Source of the DNA: Siphonodentalium dalli
Lineage: Eukaryota > Mollusca > Scaphopoda > Gadilida > Siphonodentaliidae
Assembly: GCA_032622095.1 (NCBI GenBank)
Contig: CP136066.1
Location: 92,587,319-92,651,318 of the forward strand
Direction: 5' to 3'
DNA length: 64,000 nt
A program made the position numbers and the translations under genes. A model generated the notes under the pieces. That model was not told the DNA's origin and made no database searches. It saw nothing but the letters and a program-made list of their open reading frames with translations. Positions 44,201-59,200 of this stretch are shown here, piece after piece (the first letter of the stretch is position 1; each line of letters begins with the position of its first letter).

Positions 44201-47200
44201 ACAGCCGAATACCATGGTACTTTAACAACAAATCTTTACCATCACAATATGAGAGATATTTTCCAAGTATGTACAAAAAGTAACACTAGATGTGTTTAGG
44301 TAGGTCGATAGAGTTTGACAGGAACTATTTGCAAACCAACTAGGCAGCCATTTGCAGGACTATTTAAAAAAAAGGAAAATCACCATAAAAATTCATAATA
44401 TCTGAAAAGATGAATCAGTATTGAGTGTTTATGTCTGCCATATAATTGAACACGTTGAATAATATTTTATGCTGTTTATGTTGTTTATGTCCGTCAGACA
44501 ATAGAAAATAGTTATAAAAATGGCTGTCAAAAAACCTAAAATATGCAATGACTTTTGTGCATTTCCGTATATATTCATACCAGAACTCGTCGAATATTTG
44601 CTAAGCTGAGACACATGCGAGGTTATAAAAAATTGAAATTTAAAAAAACTCTGAGCTTCATGTGGGTGGGTTTCTCGACTCAAATGAAATAATTTGTATT
44701 TTAATCCATGAAGTGAAAGAGATCGTAATGTAGGAGCGTTAAATCTTACTGTGTATCTGTAATGTCTGACATATAACCACTACGTGATCTCACCTCCAAA
44801 GTGACCACCCTGAGTGTAGACCAATTGAAGTGTTTGAATGTGTGGTCAAACATATCGTCATCAATCACTGCGAGTCCGAACTCCGAACTCCACTCGCCAA
44901 CCTTAGACAGACTGCCGTCTCCCTGGGTACTTGTAGAACATATCTTGAATATCTGGTCCAGCCGATAATTATCTGTACCAAATTGTATTATGCCTGACTC
45001 GCCTTCGAACGATATCTGAAATAATTAATCGTCAGTTACTAGAAATAGAAAAGTTTCGCATACGAATAGGGCTTTCTATCAGTTGTCGTGTTTGCCATAT
45101 CTGCAGTTACGATTACGGTTTCGGGTTTGCAAAAGATCTCACAAATACATCATATAACAATAAGTTACTAATCTTTTCTCTGATCCTCAATGTGGAAGTT
45201 TATAATGAGATTGTGTCCTTAAATTGTAGTTGTCATGTGGCCTTATCTTTTAGCGACAATGGAATGAGTCGTCCTGTAATACTGTGATTGGCTTTGATTT
45301 CGTTGTCATAAATTGTCGTGGTTCGTCATCAAAAGGCGTTTTCGTCGGTACATGAATTCGTGGATCAGATATAATTTGTATGCATATCAAACAGGTCCTA
45401 CAATAGCAACTGCATGACAAAAATGATGTGTGTACTATTGAGAAATTAGACCCCAAAGTATTCCTGCGCTGAAAGCACATCACGCAATCAATACCATAAT
45501 AGCTACCAGCTTCATTTCAAAGTTTGGTCAAGTAGGTATTTATTGTATTATGTAGTCTGCACGTGGCTACTGGTAAACAAATAGCCTGTTGAAAAACCAA
45601 TGCATTGAGCATTGTTATACAAACTATCATAGCCGAGATCAGATGATGTGGCATATCAATTTTGTTTCGGTGAATGAATGATAATATATTGAAAAAGATT
45701 ACGTTTCAACTCGTCTTCTGTGTTTTTCTATACATAGATTTTACGGCTTAGAAAACAGACCTTAATGCCCGATCTTTATTTCCATCTCGTATTTTGTGTG
45801 GGTTTTTTGTTCATTTAACGCAAGAGTCGATTATTTCGTTGGTTGTTGATTTCGTTGAGCAAAACCACGAAATCAACGAATAACAGATCCCCACGAATTA
45901 AAAGTCTTTTACATTAAATCACAATTAAGTAAACTATTTCCGACAGGCAGTCCTATATCACCTTACTGCGAGTGGTGAGAAGTCTGATGGGCACCATTTT
46001 CTCACAAACTGACTCGTAGTTGTCAATTCTGTGAAAGGGGTTTTGGACCGTCCGAAAAATGTACAATGGACGTGACCATTATCCGAAAAGTCTTCTACCT
46101 CGTTGGAGAAATTTGCGACTCAATGACATAATGTGGAGAGAAGGAACCAGCTATGAAGAACCAATCGAATCAAGTAAAGTAAAGTCCTTCCCAGCCAATG
46201 TAGGTCAACTGACAATATTATCTATTTTTTAATATAACGAGTCAGTACTGATTTTGATGAATAATCAATCTTTTTCAGAAGTTCTTCAATTACCTCAGAA
46301 CTTCTTGTGAGCAATAAGTTCCTGATCGTTTCTGTCATCAATGTGGACTTTACAATGATATTGTGTCCTTAAATTGTAATCGCAACGTGAACTAATTCTC
46401 TCTTAGTGGCAATGGAATCAGTCGCCCTGTACATAATTAAGTACAAGCTAATCCAGGCAGACAATACTATATCACCTTACTGCGGGAGGTAAGAAGTCTA
46501 AAGGCCATCATTTTCTCACAAACGGACTCGCTGTCGAGAATTCCGCGAACAGAATTTTGGACCGTCCGAAAAATATACAATGGATGTAGCCATTATCAGA
46601 CATGAGAAGAGAAACATATATGAAGAATCAATGAACAAAGTATAATTAAGGTCCTTCCTAGCCAAATGTAGCTCTGCTGAATGAAAGATGTTTGTCAGTG
46701 CTGCGTTTGGTGAATAATTATTCAGAAGTTCTTCTTGGACGATTATCTTATGACATTTATTTTATGAAAATATCGCAATCGTAAAGCTACATTTCTCCCC
46801 AGGCTCCATCGTCTCTTACGAATTCTGAAAGACACACAGTTGATGGGGATAAGCTTTTGACGAGTCGTAAATCTGTCAATCCGCCAGTAAACAGATGCGT
46901 ACGGACATTCCGTGTTTTATAGCAAATGTGTAAAAGAAAATTTACGGATATTCCGTATTTTTATAACAAATATGATGGCAGCTAAATTGCCAGCACATTG
47001 TGTCGTAAAATTACGGAAATTTTTAACAGTGTGGGTAGCTGACTATCTTCGCACGCTTCTGTAACTGTTTTCGTAACTTGCAATGGCTTACACTAGTTAG
47101 CGTATAACAGTAATTGTGAACACAATTTTGGGGGAAACATAATAAAACATAATTTTAGGTTTGAATAATAAGAGCAGGTATGACAGATTGTTTTCATGAA

Positions 47201-50200
47201 ATTATCTGTACCTTACAATTATTTAGATATCCGTTGTCTGAAATTTCTCACGTTTTAGTATGGTTCGAATTAGCTCGCAATTGAAAATATCACTTGACCG
47301 TGTTTGTTGAGTTTAATGTAATTTACGATATTGAATACTCCTTGTATTTTACACTTGATCATTCGCGGTTATCACTTGTCGATATTGCCGCTTCATTCCT
47401 TATGTAATGAGTTCTCCAATTAGGGAAAATAGTTAGCTCTCAAAGTATTATAGCCCACTCACAAGTGACTTAGCAGATTTCCTCGTTGATGTTCAGTATT
47501 GGCAGATGAAGGTCTAGTTGCTGAATGTCCATACATGCATGCATATATATAGGAAAATGTTGTATGCTATTCTCACAGGACGCAATCTGTTGTGTGGATT
47601 TAGATACACATATACGGACATTCCTTAACCGATCGCATGGAATTGAAATTGATCTAAATGGAATTCAACTATTGTATTTAGAAACATGTATATATGTGCT
47701 CTTGCGCAGACATATATCCTTCAATGAGGCAATAAACATCTCTCATCTCTCTCTGTCTGAAATTGCATAGTTATAGTATGGCTCGAATTAGCTAGTAATT
47801 AAAAATACCACTTTAAATAACCATGTTTATTTAGTTGAATAACATTTACTATATTGCATTTGTGTCATAATTGGTATTTCCTCACCGTTTTCAGGTTTTC
47901 GACTATGGGATCGTTGCTGACCGAGAGCAGCCCACCAGACACCTGCGAACATAGTGTTACGTTGATGTTTCCTGGCGTCGTTGTGTTGATGGCGGCAATA
48001 GTTAGAGCTTGCACTGCGTCCATCAGCATTGCTGCAAACTTGAATCAAGAATAAAAAGAAAACCATAGTCGGAAATGCTAACGCCCTCAATATCATATTA
48101 TTAGGCATATATAATATATATTGGGGCTTGGGTCTTCACCTATAGTGAAATACATTATTAAGCAATATATATTAACTAAGAAATATATTACCTGCACTGT
48201 TTTTGCAATTTTATAAACATATAATTGCTGTCACAACATCAACAATTTCCCAGGTTTAGAACTAGTAGAGCATGATCTCCACGGGCGTAGCAGGAGTAGA
48301 TATTCATGGCATGATCTAGGGGTGACCACAATTCCTCGCTATGTGCAGTTACCAAAAACGAACGGCACCGTTGGCATCTTCATGGAACAAACGAGACAAG
48401 CTCTTATAAAAACTCACATTTCAAGGTATATTACCGGTAAGTAAGTATGCATGTGCAATTCTAGTATTGTAATTCTACCAGAGTAATTCTACCAGGGTAG
48501 ATCTACCCCGATATTAGTGTGAGGTTACCATGGTAGGACCAAGGTGCGCTTTCAGATGCTTTAACATTTGAGATACAGATTTGAAGATATATGAATCACA
48601 CTTTTGATCACATAAGGTGTTAAACTCTTCTCGATTTATCCTACGTATTTATCCGGATATTTTTGTCCCATTCTGTTAAATTTGGAATACGACACCGGGT
48701 TTGTTTTCCACTGATTGACGAACAAAATATGATTTTATTGTGACAAAAGAGACAGAAAATACGTCAGCCGAGAAATGTGTTATTATGAAATAGAGTTGTC
48801 GCTCATAGTTACTCTAGTAAAGCCAGATACACACCATGGTTTACATGGCTCTACTCTGGTAAAATATGGTGTAGTCAAATAGACAATGATATATACTGGT
48901 AAAACCCTTGTAAAGTATATACAAAAAGGACATATCCTTGTAAATTCCAAGTAAAGGCATGATGTACCCCACTTACATTATACTATCTGACGTGTTACCA
49001 TTACATACAAAACACTAACCAACATGGGAGCATATGTACCAGCCATTTTGAGATTGGTTGGACTCCACATTGCAGAGTTGTTTCCGTTTTGGACTTAAAA
49101 ATCAAAACCACCCAAATTATTTTCCCTGGTTGAAATATATTGTGTAGGATAAGTAGCGTAAGTCTGAATTGCTACAATGACAACATACCAGCCTTCTGTC
49201 TAGAGATATGACTGATTCATAATATCATTCCCCTTGTATCACTTTTATATTATTATATGGCATTACCTCAACTGAACTCAAAGGATATGTATTATTAGCC
49301 TGCCACATAACATTAATACTAGATAATGTAGAACTTAGTTATTCACAAAATCCATTTCTGACTGGAACCAACCCATACAAAAAGCACCATGGTTATATAG
49401 CGCCAAGTTTTGAAGTAACTGACGACTTTTGATTAGCGCTTTTTTTCGAAACATCTATATTGACTAAATAACGGATGTGTTCAGAAATGAAAATATAACA
49501 CAAACATTTAAAGAACGTTTTTAAAGAGCGTTTTTTCCTAGAAGATGTGCTTTAACACAGTTTGTTCTGATTTACATCGGTTTTAACCATGTATGTTTCT
49601 GTTTCACCAGCATTTTACGACAGTGAAGTGGGTACATCGTGCCGTTACTTGCATATAATTTACAAGCTTAGGGTGTGTCTTTTTTACATGGGTATACATG
49701 GCTTTTACCAGAGTTTATCATTGTTAACCTACTACCATGATTTACTTGGCACTGACAAAGGTATGTCCTTTTTACATGACTTTTACATGTCTTTTGCCAG
49801 AGTATATCATTGTTAGCCTGACTTTACCATGATTTACTTGGAATTTACAAGGGTATGTCCATTTTACATGGCTTTTTCTAGAGTACATCATTGTAAATCT
49901 GACTCTACCATGCCTTTACTTGGAACTAACCAGGGTTATGTAATAAAACCTATGTAATTGTAAACCTACATTTACCAGAGAAGAGCCTGGCAATCCATGG
50001 TTTTCCGGGCTCTTACCATAGTGTTTTATTGTAAACCTGACTTTTCCAATGTAGAGCCCGGTAAACCATGATTTACAGGGCATTTACCAGAGTGTGTTTA
50101 TAAGGGAGCGTTTGTCTTCTAGTGTACGTATTTCAAGTTGCATTCTACGTTAATATGAAGGCGGTGTCCACATGCAAAGACAAGTTTATGTCTTCGTTGT

Positions 50201-53200
50201 GGCGAAGAGTCAACGACTGCCAGAGCGCAAACCCAAACTAAACGTAATAGAAAAGATTTTACCGGTACAGCCATGATTCAAAAGACGCATCAATCGGGGC
50301 TAAATCAAAACGTTAATGCGACACAGAATTGTACATAGTGTAAGTACGTTTTAAGATGCGGCCAAATAAGAGGGCGTAATAATGTCAGTATCACAGAAAT
50401 ATTTACTGAGCATAATATTCAACTAGTTTAATATATTATGTACTGACACATACTGTATGAATTGGTATAACCATGTAGTGTATGCTATATATAGTTTCGA
50501 ATGTGTGTGACAGACCGCTATAACAATTAAAGGGGTGGCAATCTAGAGGCCACGTTTTCGCACAGATTTCCACCAAACTGATATACATATACATAACCGT
50601 GGCACGATGAATCTAATCTTGTGATTTAAAACAAGTGACGGTCGTCCGAGTCAGTGACGGGGGTCGTAAGGGGCCACTGAATTTATTAAATTGGTATCGC
50701 CTATTTCCGCCAAATATTATATATGTATGTAGGCTACTCCATGATAAAAGGAATCCAGTGGTTCGAAAATATAGATAAGAAATAGTTTAGTTTAACTATT
50801 CAGAATTAGCAACCTTTGAGACCGGGATGGGATTCGGGGAAGATAGAAGCCAATGCGACGGTTCCTTATTTGACATTGGTAAAGAACTGCCGAACTGCAT
50901 AGCCAATTGTGTATGGTGTTAACAATAGAACACACAGCGCAAGTTGGGTAAATTTTTAACACTGGAAAAGCCGCACAACCTGTAATTCTTTGATACGAAC
51001 GCTATCGGAATCCGCCCCTACATAAATACATGTTCAACCAGTCTTTTGATTTTTCACATGCCTTTTTATGTGCAGGTCAGTTTAATGAGAGATGCCTGTT
51101 ATTTTATCTCACACCCAGACGGCGCTAAGCCTATTGGGGTCCAACTAGAGTAAAGATAACTATCGTACATGCTGCTTATTGTTGACATTTATTGGCAATC
51201 CATATGTATGGGCACGTACTCCTCTCCGACACATGGTATCTGTACGGTCAGATATCCACGTGATGTCTCATTGACTTATTATTTTAAACAAAGACAGTTT
51301 ACCACCCGTTATGTTAGCTGATTGGACTAACGCCAGTAGGCCGTATACATACAAACAATTGCTCACTTTTCTTATGTCGGCTTATTCTAACAGTGTCCTC
51401 AGGTTTTTACACGATGGTTTACTGTGTCTTCAGTCAATATCGTTTTGTGATGACAGATTTTAAACGTGATTTTGCAACATAATGCTATCCCCGATAATAG
51501 AGCCACTTACGGAAGTGTCCTCAGATCCATCGTCTTTTCTCGACACATGATCAGACCAACACTCCGATCTGTTAGCTACCAGACCACCAAGATGACTGGC
51601 GACTAAAATGTTGGGAGCCGTCAAATTCATATCAGCGTTGAAGAGGCCTCCTTCGACGACCACCAACCAATGGTAATCATCTGACAGCATCCCACGGGCC
51701 AGTGCCTAAATTATAAATAACTACAATGTTTATAACAATGCGAAATTACTATTAAAATTATGAACCAACTTTACGGTGGGCATATCACTATGGATAGGCA
51801 TCTTGAAAAGTTCATGTTGAAAACACCATACAGGGTTTCAAATTAATAAAAATAAGGACATAGTTTCGTCCCGATTCAACTTTACTAGATGTTTCCAATC
51901 ATGCAATATATGTCATATTTAATATATATATATTCTTTTATTCCTCCAAAATTGTTCGAAGATTTATTTCAGAACACATATAAATACATATGTATTAAAC
52001 ACGAAAAAAAATGTGTGCAATATAATTGTGCATGATAACATTTAAGAAGGGTGCAATCATGAAACAAATTTAAATATTTCTTGTAATTTCCAGATGGGCG
52101 ATATATATCGGACAACTCGCTATATCGTTGGGGTGAATGAGATCACTCGATCTATCCGACCATCCCGGGCGCTTCGCGCCCAACTGCTCTCTCTCTCTCA
52201 TGATTAAGTGTTGGGTAACCACTTGACGGTGTTGTGCTAAACACTTAATGGTGTTGACGTAACTCCATTAAAATGTCACTTTTGAATATGTCGAACACCC
52301 CACAAGTGTCCAGCACTAAACTACCGGAATACTTCTTGATAAAATAAGATGCAAATTGACAAATTGATCAATATTGGTGGTGATTCCACCCTGAACAAGA
52401 GCTAAGACTCATGTAGGACATGCATGTGGAAGAGATAAAAACAAAAACATACCTTGCTAACACGTATAAACTTGATCAATACTTTAAACAATGGCGGAGA
52501 ATAAATAGATATTTCGAGTGCAATTTCGAGTGTCCCTTATAACCGTAGTGCCAATAATATCAATGAGGACGCCCATAAAACATCGGTAACTGATGTACAT
52601 GCTCTATTTCACATCCGCATGAACACATGGTTGTGTATATTTATATATGTTGACCCGTATATTAGTCTAGGCTGTGCTGGGGGGTGATCGTCGCACATCG
52701 GGGGAATTTATGCGACCATCATTTTCTTATGGGAAAATTACTCTAGTTTTCGAATTCAGAGGGCGCCGAGCCAAGATAGGTGACACAATATAACTTTTCA
52801 CTGTGTTTCATAGGGTACCCTACCTAAAAAATGACATATTTTCAGAGGTTAACAGGCATTAGCCAACTGCTTAACAGGGCATCAACATCGGAAAGATTGT
52901 AAACATATTTGCAATTTATGGAACGAATATAGACACTTAATCAGATTCAACATCGTATTCATGCTTTCGTTCGGATTTCGTGACGTCATGGTCAGTGTTC
53001 GCGCTGAACCGAAAAAAAACTTTAGCCAAAAGTTTAGCCAAATGAAAATTTTATTAGCCAAATGAAAAAACATGTAGCCAAATGTTTTTTGGCCAAATTA
53101 AAAAAAACTTTGGCCAAATTAAATCATCTTTTTCTGGTCGGTTCACAATTAATGACTAAAACGTAAAATTTAACAGACACAGGTAAAATACACAATAATT

Positions 53201-56200
53201 TAAATAATTTTGATGAACTAGAAGTATTTTTATACATATCATTTATAAAAAAAATTATTAATCTTTATGTGAAAGAGTGATTTTGGGGGGGGGGGGGTAA
53301 CCCGGGATTGTCCTTCTTAATGTCATTATTTTTTTGTTTTATATCAATATCTTTTTTTAAATCATTAAATATTTATCCTTGCGAAAATATATAAGTGACA
53401 TCTGGAAACTAATAACTTAATATTGTTACGCCATTATCAAATTACAATCTGTCATAAAAGCATGCATATTATTTTGACTGTATCGGTATTGACGACAAAT
53501 AGCCACAAAATATCTGTCTTGATTCACATTTGGCTGATTAAGCTTTTGTCTTACACTTGGTGCTCATAAACCTCGACCGTCTTAAATACAATGTCATCAT
53601 AAACATGCATTGTGCAGGCGCGCCGTGAGTGACCAGACAGACAATGGGCTGAATGGGGGATTAGGGGATTAAATGTAAAAATTAATAATGACCTTTTGCT
53701 GCTTCGTGCAGAGTGACGTAATCTTTCTCCAGATTAAAACAGCCTGTTACGAACAAATTGCTTTAATACCGGCGTCAATGCACTTTACAAAACATTGCTT
53801 TCTTCACATTGTCATAATTCAACCACGGTCGGTTTAATGTCCATGCGTCTTTGAATGTCCGTCTTGTGAAAACTAAAGATGATTGCATATCACTTTGTGA
53901 TCGCCTGGTTGATAGAGTTGTCGATCGGGTTTCCCTTTGTACGATATTTCATAAGTATACGAAAATAATGAAATACTTTCGTCACCTAACTTCGTCTTGA
54001 ATGTCGATCTATTGAGCGCTTTTATTAATTAGCTTTCTGGCGCCATGCTTTCAGTCTCCATTTGGGTTCAAAAAAGGTTTAGCCAAAAGTTTAGCCAAAT
54101 GAAATTTTTATTAGCCAAATTCGAAAAAGATTAGCCATTGGCTAATTTGGCTACCGACAGCGCGAACACTGGTCATGGTAAAATATGTAACGTGACGCGT
54201 CAAACATCCATGGCGATTCAGACAAAGTGTTGTGCGTCAACTCTGTGCAAAGATAGCATATCTGTCGAATTCTTCCAAGTTATATATTTTTGGAAATTGA
54301 AGGGTACCCCTATATAATAATGTTCATACTTACATTATATCTCTCCAAGTATTGACATAATAGACAAAAACTTAACCCTCCCCCAATTTCACAAATAACC
54401 ACATATATGTGTACATGCAGTTTGTGTCCACCAAATAAATTGACAATGCACAGTTTACCCTTGACATATTGTGTAGAATTGTACGGTGACACTGATAATG
54501 TAAAACATCGTTCAAATTCTAGATTAGGAAGGTAATAAAATCCAAGATGGCGTCCAAGATGGCCGCCAATTTTTATATTGACACTATATACACCAGATGT
54601 ATGGTAACCGGACTAGATCATCGCGAGTGCTTTATGTAATATGGCCTTGTCTTGGATGGAGTGTGTGTCTTAATACGTGTAAGGCAATTGGCGACGTAAA
54701 ACCGATGATGAAGACCAAAATGGCCGCCAAAATAAACATAACTGTTCCGATAAAACGACCAACTTCTGAGTTGCAATAAAATCACATGGTATGACTGTTG
54801 TAGCTTTTTTGTTCGTACATATATGTCATTGTGTCCAACATGATCAGTATCTGAAGAAACTAGGGACATTAAGATAGTAACTGTTCATTAATTTCTCGAA
54901 ATAACGACATCATATAATGTCAAATTGCCTAAATAGGACCGAATTTCAAACTGACATCCAATCATTTGGTGGTATATATGTCAATGTTCTGCTACATGAT
55001 GCTACAACTGCAAACATCCACATTAGTATAGCAATAATGGGAGCCACAGTGCCGATTAAAACATGCCTATGCACTAATAGTTATATATTAAATTATCAAT
55101 AAATAAAGGAGTTTTCCCATGCTAGTAGCACATTAGACCCGCAATCGTAAACCATCTGGAGATAACGGACCTACAATAATTGCGGATATTTTATTTATAC
55201 GAAAATGTTGACCAACTGTGTTCACATTACCCCGCCAATGTCGTCAAGTGCTTACCATGGTGTACGTAGTTGGTTTCTACGTTCAATGAAGCGATGTTCC
55301 AATGTAATAACGGACAATAATTACCAGCAATTTAGACAGAACTAAAACTGTTTTCTCTACATTTCCTCGGGATGCCAACCCGCACGGAAATGGTTGTTTA
55401 CATAAGCAGTTCTAATTCGTATTTGTTTAGTACTTCTCAACTCTGAAGATTTAGATAACAATAAACGGTTACATGTTCGTTGCAAATACTCATTTTATGA
55501 ACAGTTGCAACCGATAGTTTAAATAAATTTTCCATCAACGTACTATAGTCATGGGTGTCTCAGCAGTGGTTGACGAGTTAATTCACAGGTTTATGACCTC
55601 ACTTCCATATCATTTTATTTCACACCTGCAGTTCAGGTTTCACGTCGCTGTCGCAATATATTAATACATCTATTGAGCGTTTTGTTATGATGTTCATCCA
55701 TTTCGTCAAGAGACGAAGAAATGATAAGTTTCTGCCATATCTTATATTGGATAAGGCCTGTCCATTCGTAGACAATTTTGTTAGACATTTAACCACCGAT
55801 AACATGACTTCATCATGCTGGTACTTATCAGCAATGATTAACATACATCTATCGGATCTACACAGCCGGGTGACGCGATTAAGTTGATGTTCTGATCTTA
55901 TATGAACCTAATTTAATCATTAGCTGTCAACTCGGGGAACCCTATAAAAAAGTTGGTTGGCACATGTGCGCGGGCATTTCTGCCAAGTACGATAAGCCGA
56001 GAAGTTGCGATTCACTGTGACAGTATTGTTGGATTAAATTGACCTGACCAAACATATGATGCAATCAAATTACTCTTCAGTTGGATACGTGATTGTTCCC
56101 AACACGTAATTGTTTATAATAAGTAATTCATGAATGGCACTGAATGGCATGGGTATATATCATAGATAAATGGACGAATTTTATTAATATTGGGACTAAA

Positions 56201-59200
56201 TTCAAATTATAAGAAATAGTTCTTCTTCTTTTTTCGATTTAATAAGGTGGCGAGTTAGAATCGACAATTTTGAAGACAAATTAACTTTAATCGCATAACC
56301 TTAGTCGAGACTAGATCGATTTATTAAATGCAACACTTACCTGGTTTTCAAAGGGAAAACATGTTTGCATTATTTGTGTGCAATTTTACACGTACATGTC
56401 CATAATTCAACGCATGAAGTATCTCGATCTAAATTCCTTCCAGGTTTACACGTAAGAAAGTAGAGAGATTACTAATTTAATATGTATATGTGTATGTATG
56501 TATATGTATGTATGTAATTGTGTGTATGTTTATATGTATGTATATGCGTATATATGTATGCATATTTGTATTTAAGTATGTAAGTTAGGGCCTTCCTGTA
56601 TGTGCGACCGTGTTGTTTGTGACTGCATGTCGACGTTTAGTCTGTGAGACTGCGCAGGTGTTGTTTGTGTTGGGTCCATTTGTTAAAAAGTTTATGTGCT
56701 TTTCATGTCAATTCTCTTTTGTCAAACAATGTATGTATATATATATACATGTAACTTGTAATTATGTTATTACTACTCTCCGAAATTGGAGGAAATAAAG
56801 GTATATATATTAAAATGTCACTTTTGAATAACACCCCACAGGTGTCCAGCACTAAACTACCGGAATACTTCTTGATAAAATAAGATGCAAATTGACAAAT
56901 TGATCAATATTGGTGGTGATTCCACACCGAACAAGAGCTAAGACTCATGTAGGACATGCATGTGGAAGAGATAAAAACAAAAACTTACCTTGCTAACACG
57001 TATAAACCTGATCAATACTTTAAACAATGGCGGAGAATAAATAGATAATTCCGCATAGATACATGTAATTCCACAACGAGGCACCAATCAAATGGTGTGA
57101 CATAGAAACGTCATATACTAACTTACATGCAAGTGCAATTTCGAGTGCCCCTTATCACCGTAGTGCCAATGCTACACTTAAAGGTGGTATTCCTATTTCA
57201 GAAATCTGCGAAGAAGTTACAATTGGAAATCCAAGTGTCAGATGCAGCACTGTACGGAATGGGAAAATGTAACACTTGGGTCGTGTATCCATTTTAACAC
57301 TTTAATATGTGAGTGTACACTTAATTGCTAGTAGGTGCCATTGGAATTCAACCTCCTCTGTCCGAACTCATAGCATATGTCCGCTTTATTAGAAGATTGC
57401 AATTTGGCCGTGAATATTACCATGCGCGTGTTACTTGTATGACGTTCTTTTGACAATAACCAACCAAAAGTGATGTGAAATTTGTGAAGATGTGTTTTAC
57501 GTCCGTCAATGAAACACCGAATTGCATTGCATATGCTGGTTGATTGTTTTATAGAATAAACGTATGCGTGTGAGATTATGTTTCAGAGTAGGCATGTAAT
57601 AGTCGAAATATGTAAATGAGCTTATATGGGCCACCAGAGACTCGAAGGAGATCGAAGAAGTTAGCGACAACATTCTAAACTTCTGCAATAATATCTTGGT
57701 ATAATGCTGGGTGCTTGTCTGAAAATTGCCATGATAGTTTCCTAATGCTCTCATGTATACGTAGTAGGTTAAACCTACAAGTTAACGTCAACTAACGTCT
57801 GAATAATTTTCCAGGATAACTTAATTGAAATATTTCCAATATACGGATCAACTGGTGTCCAAACAAGGTAGCAAAAAAGGTATAGGCACTCACTTTTAAT
57901 ATATAACTATGATATTGGTGTGTGTTTTTGTTTGTTTTTATTCATTATTTGAAGATCAGTTAATTCATGTTGTGTTATGTCCAAATTTATATTGGATTTT
58001 ATACCAATAACGTAGGAAAGTAATTCAATCGGAACCCCAGAAATTCGTGCCATTTTACAATCATACCAATCTGAAGAACCCTTCTCCGTTCTTTCTGCTA
58101 CATGCGATGACGATTTGTTTTATTCTCGAGGAGGCTATTCTCTCGAAAATATATCCAGCGAATCCATTCCTGTTGTCCTGTCGACGAGATGTCATGTCCA
58201 GGTGCAGAACGCTTGTGTAGTGCCTCGACAGTCGTATCGTGATATCCTGTATATGTGCACTTCCTGAAAACAGTTTATTGTTAAGCCACAACCTACGTAA
58301 TAGGAGAGAACGCAATTTGAATTTTTGCAGTTGTAATAATAGATATCCAGATGGTGGTTCTAGTTAATCTTACTCACAATGTTAAGGGTGTTCCATTCAA
58401 GTTGACGTAATAAACAATACCATTGGTACCTTTTTTATAACATACATTTAAACAGATCCTACACACAAGCCGATTAATATGATTTTAATTTTGTGGTCAG
58501 AGTGCTAAAAAATCTGTCCATAATCAAGAGCGTTCTCAATTATAATCATTTCTAGACGTTTTCAGAGTAACACCGTTCGATGCTTTAATGGATTTTTGCG
58601 ATTTTCACGACGTTGTGATGTAAATGATTTTAATTGTTTTTTCCCCGTAAGCTGAAAACTGGCTCATTATGACATTTTGCCCATTTTGGTGTCAAATCAT
58701 ACTGTGCATCTTCAAGAGTGGTGGTAAAATGTGGTTAGATCATAGGCCCACTTAATTTTCTAACCCCATATCACATTATATATAATATATGCCATATTAT
58801 ATACCATTTGAAAGAAGAGGCTCCAACACATCGTAGTATTAACTTATAATCCCGGTGTAATAAACTGTAAACATGTTGTTTTTGTTGAGAAACCGACGTG
58901 TTTTTGGACTGTACTGCAAAGTTTACTATTTTCAATGGAAGGGGAATAACTCTAACTTATTTTGAATTATGTTGCATTCTGGGAGCGAAACCCGGGAAAT
59001 ATTTCTATAATTTCAGCTGTTTTCTAATACTCCTTCTGAGAAATAGACGTTCCAAATAATGATGGGTTATAGTATTTTAATCATATTTTATGTCATATAT
59101 CGTTATTAAAACCGTATATCAAGGCACTATAAAATTTCGTTGCTCGATAATTAAATGTGCCTTTAATAAACAATTAATGTAGTGAAAGGGTGAATCAATA

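Noticed and set aside
47827-48108. 93-codon minus-strand frame starting [12 protein letters not shown]
   Set aside because: It overlaps the receptor exon at 47886-48038 in a different frame. The spliced frame has iGluR motifs and correct phases.
52440-52500. Exon-like segment with donor AAG|GTATGT on the minus strand
   Set aside because: Only one frame is open before the donor, it hits a stop after about 34 codons in the longer copy, and no acceptor is seen. The block is a duplicated intron repeat.
57506-57754. Open minus-strand frame in an iGluR intron, considered as an extra exon
   Set aside because: No acceptor and donor pair gives a frame compatible with phase 0 between the exons at 58067 and 51705, and no iGluR motif is present.
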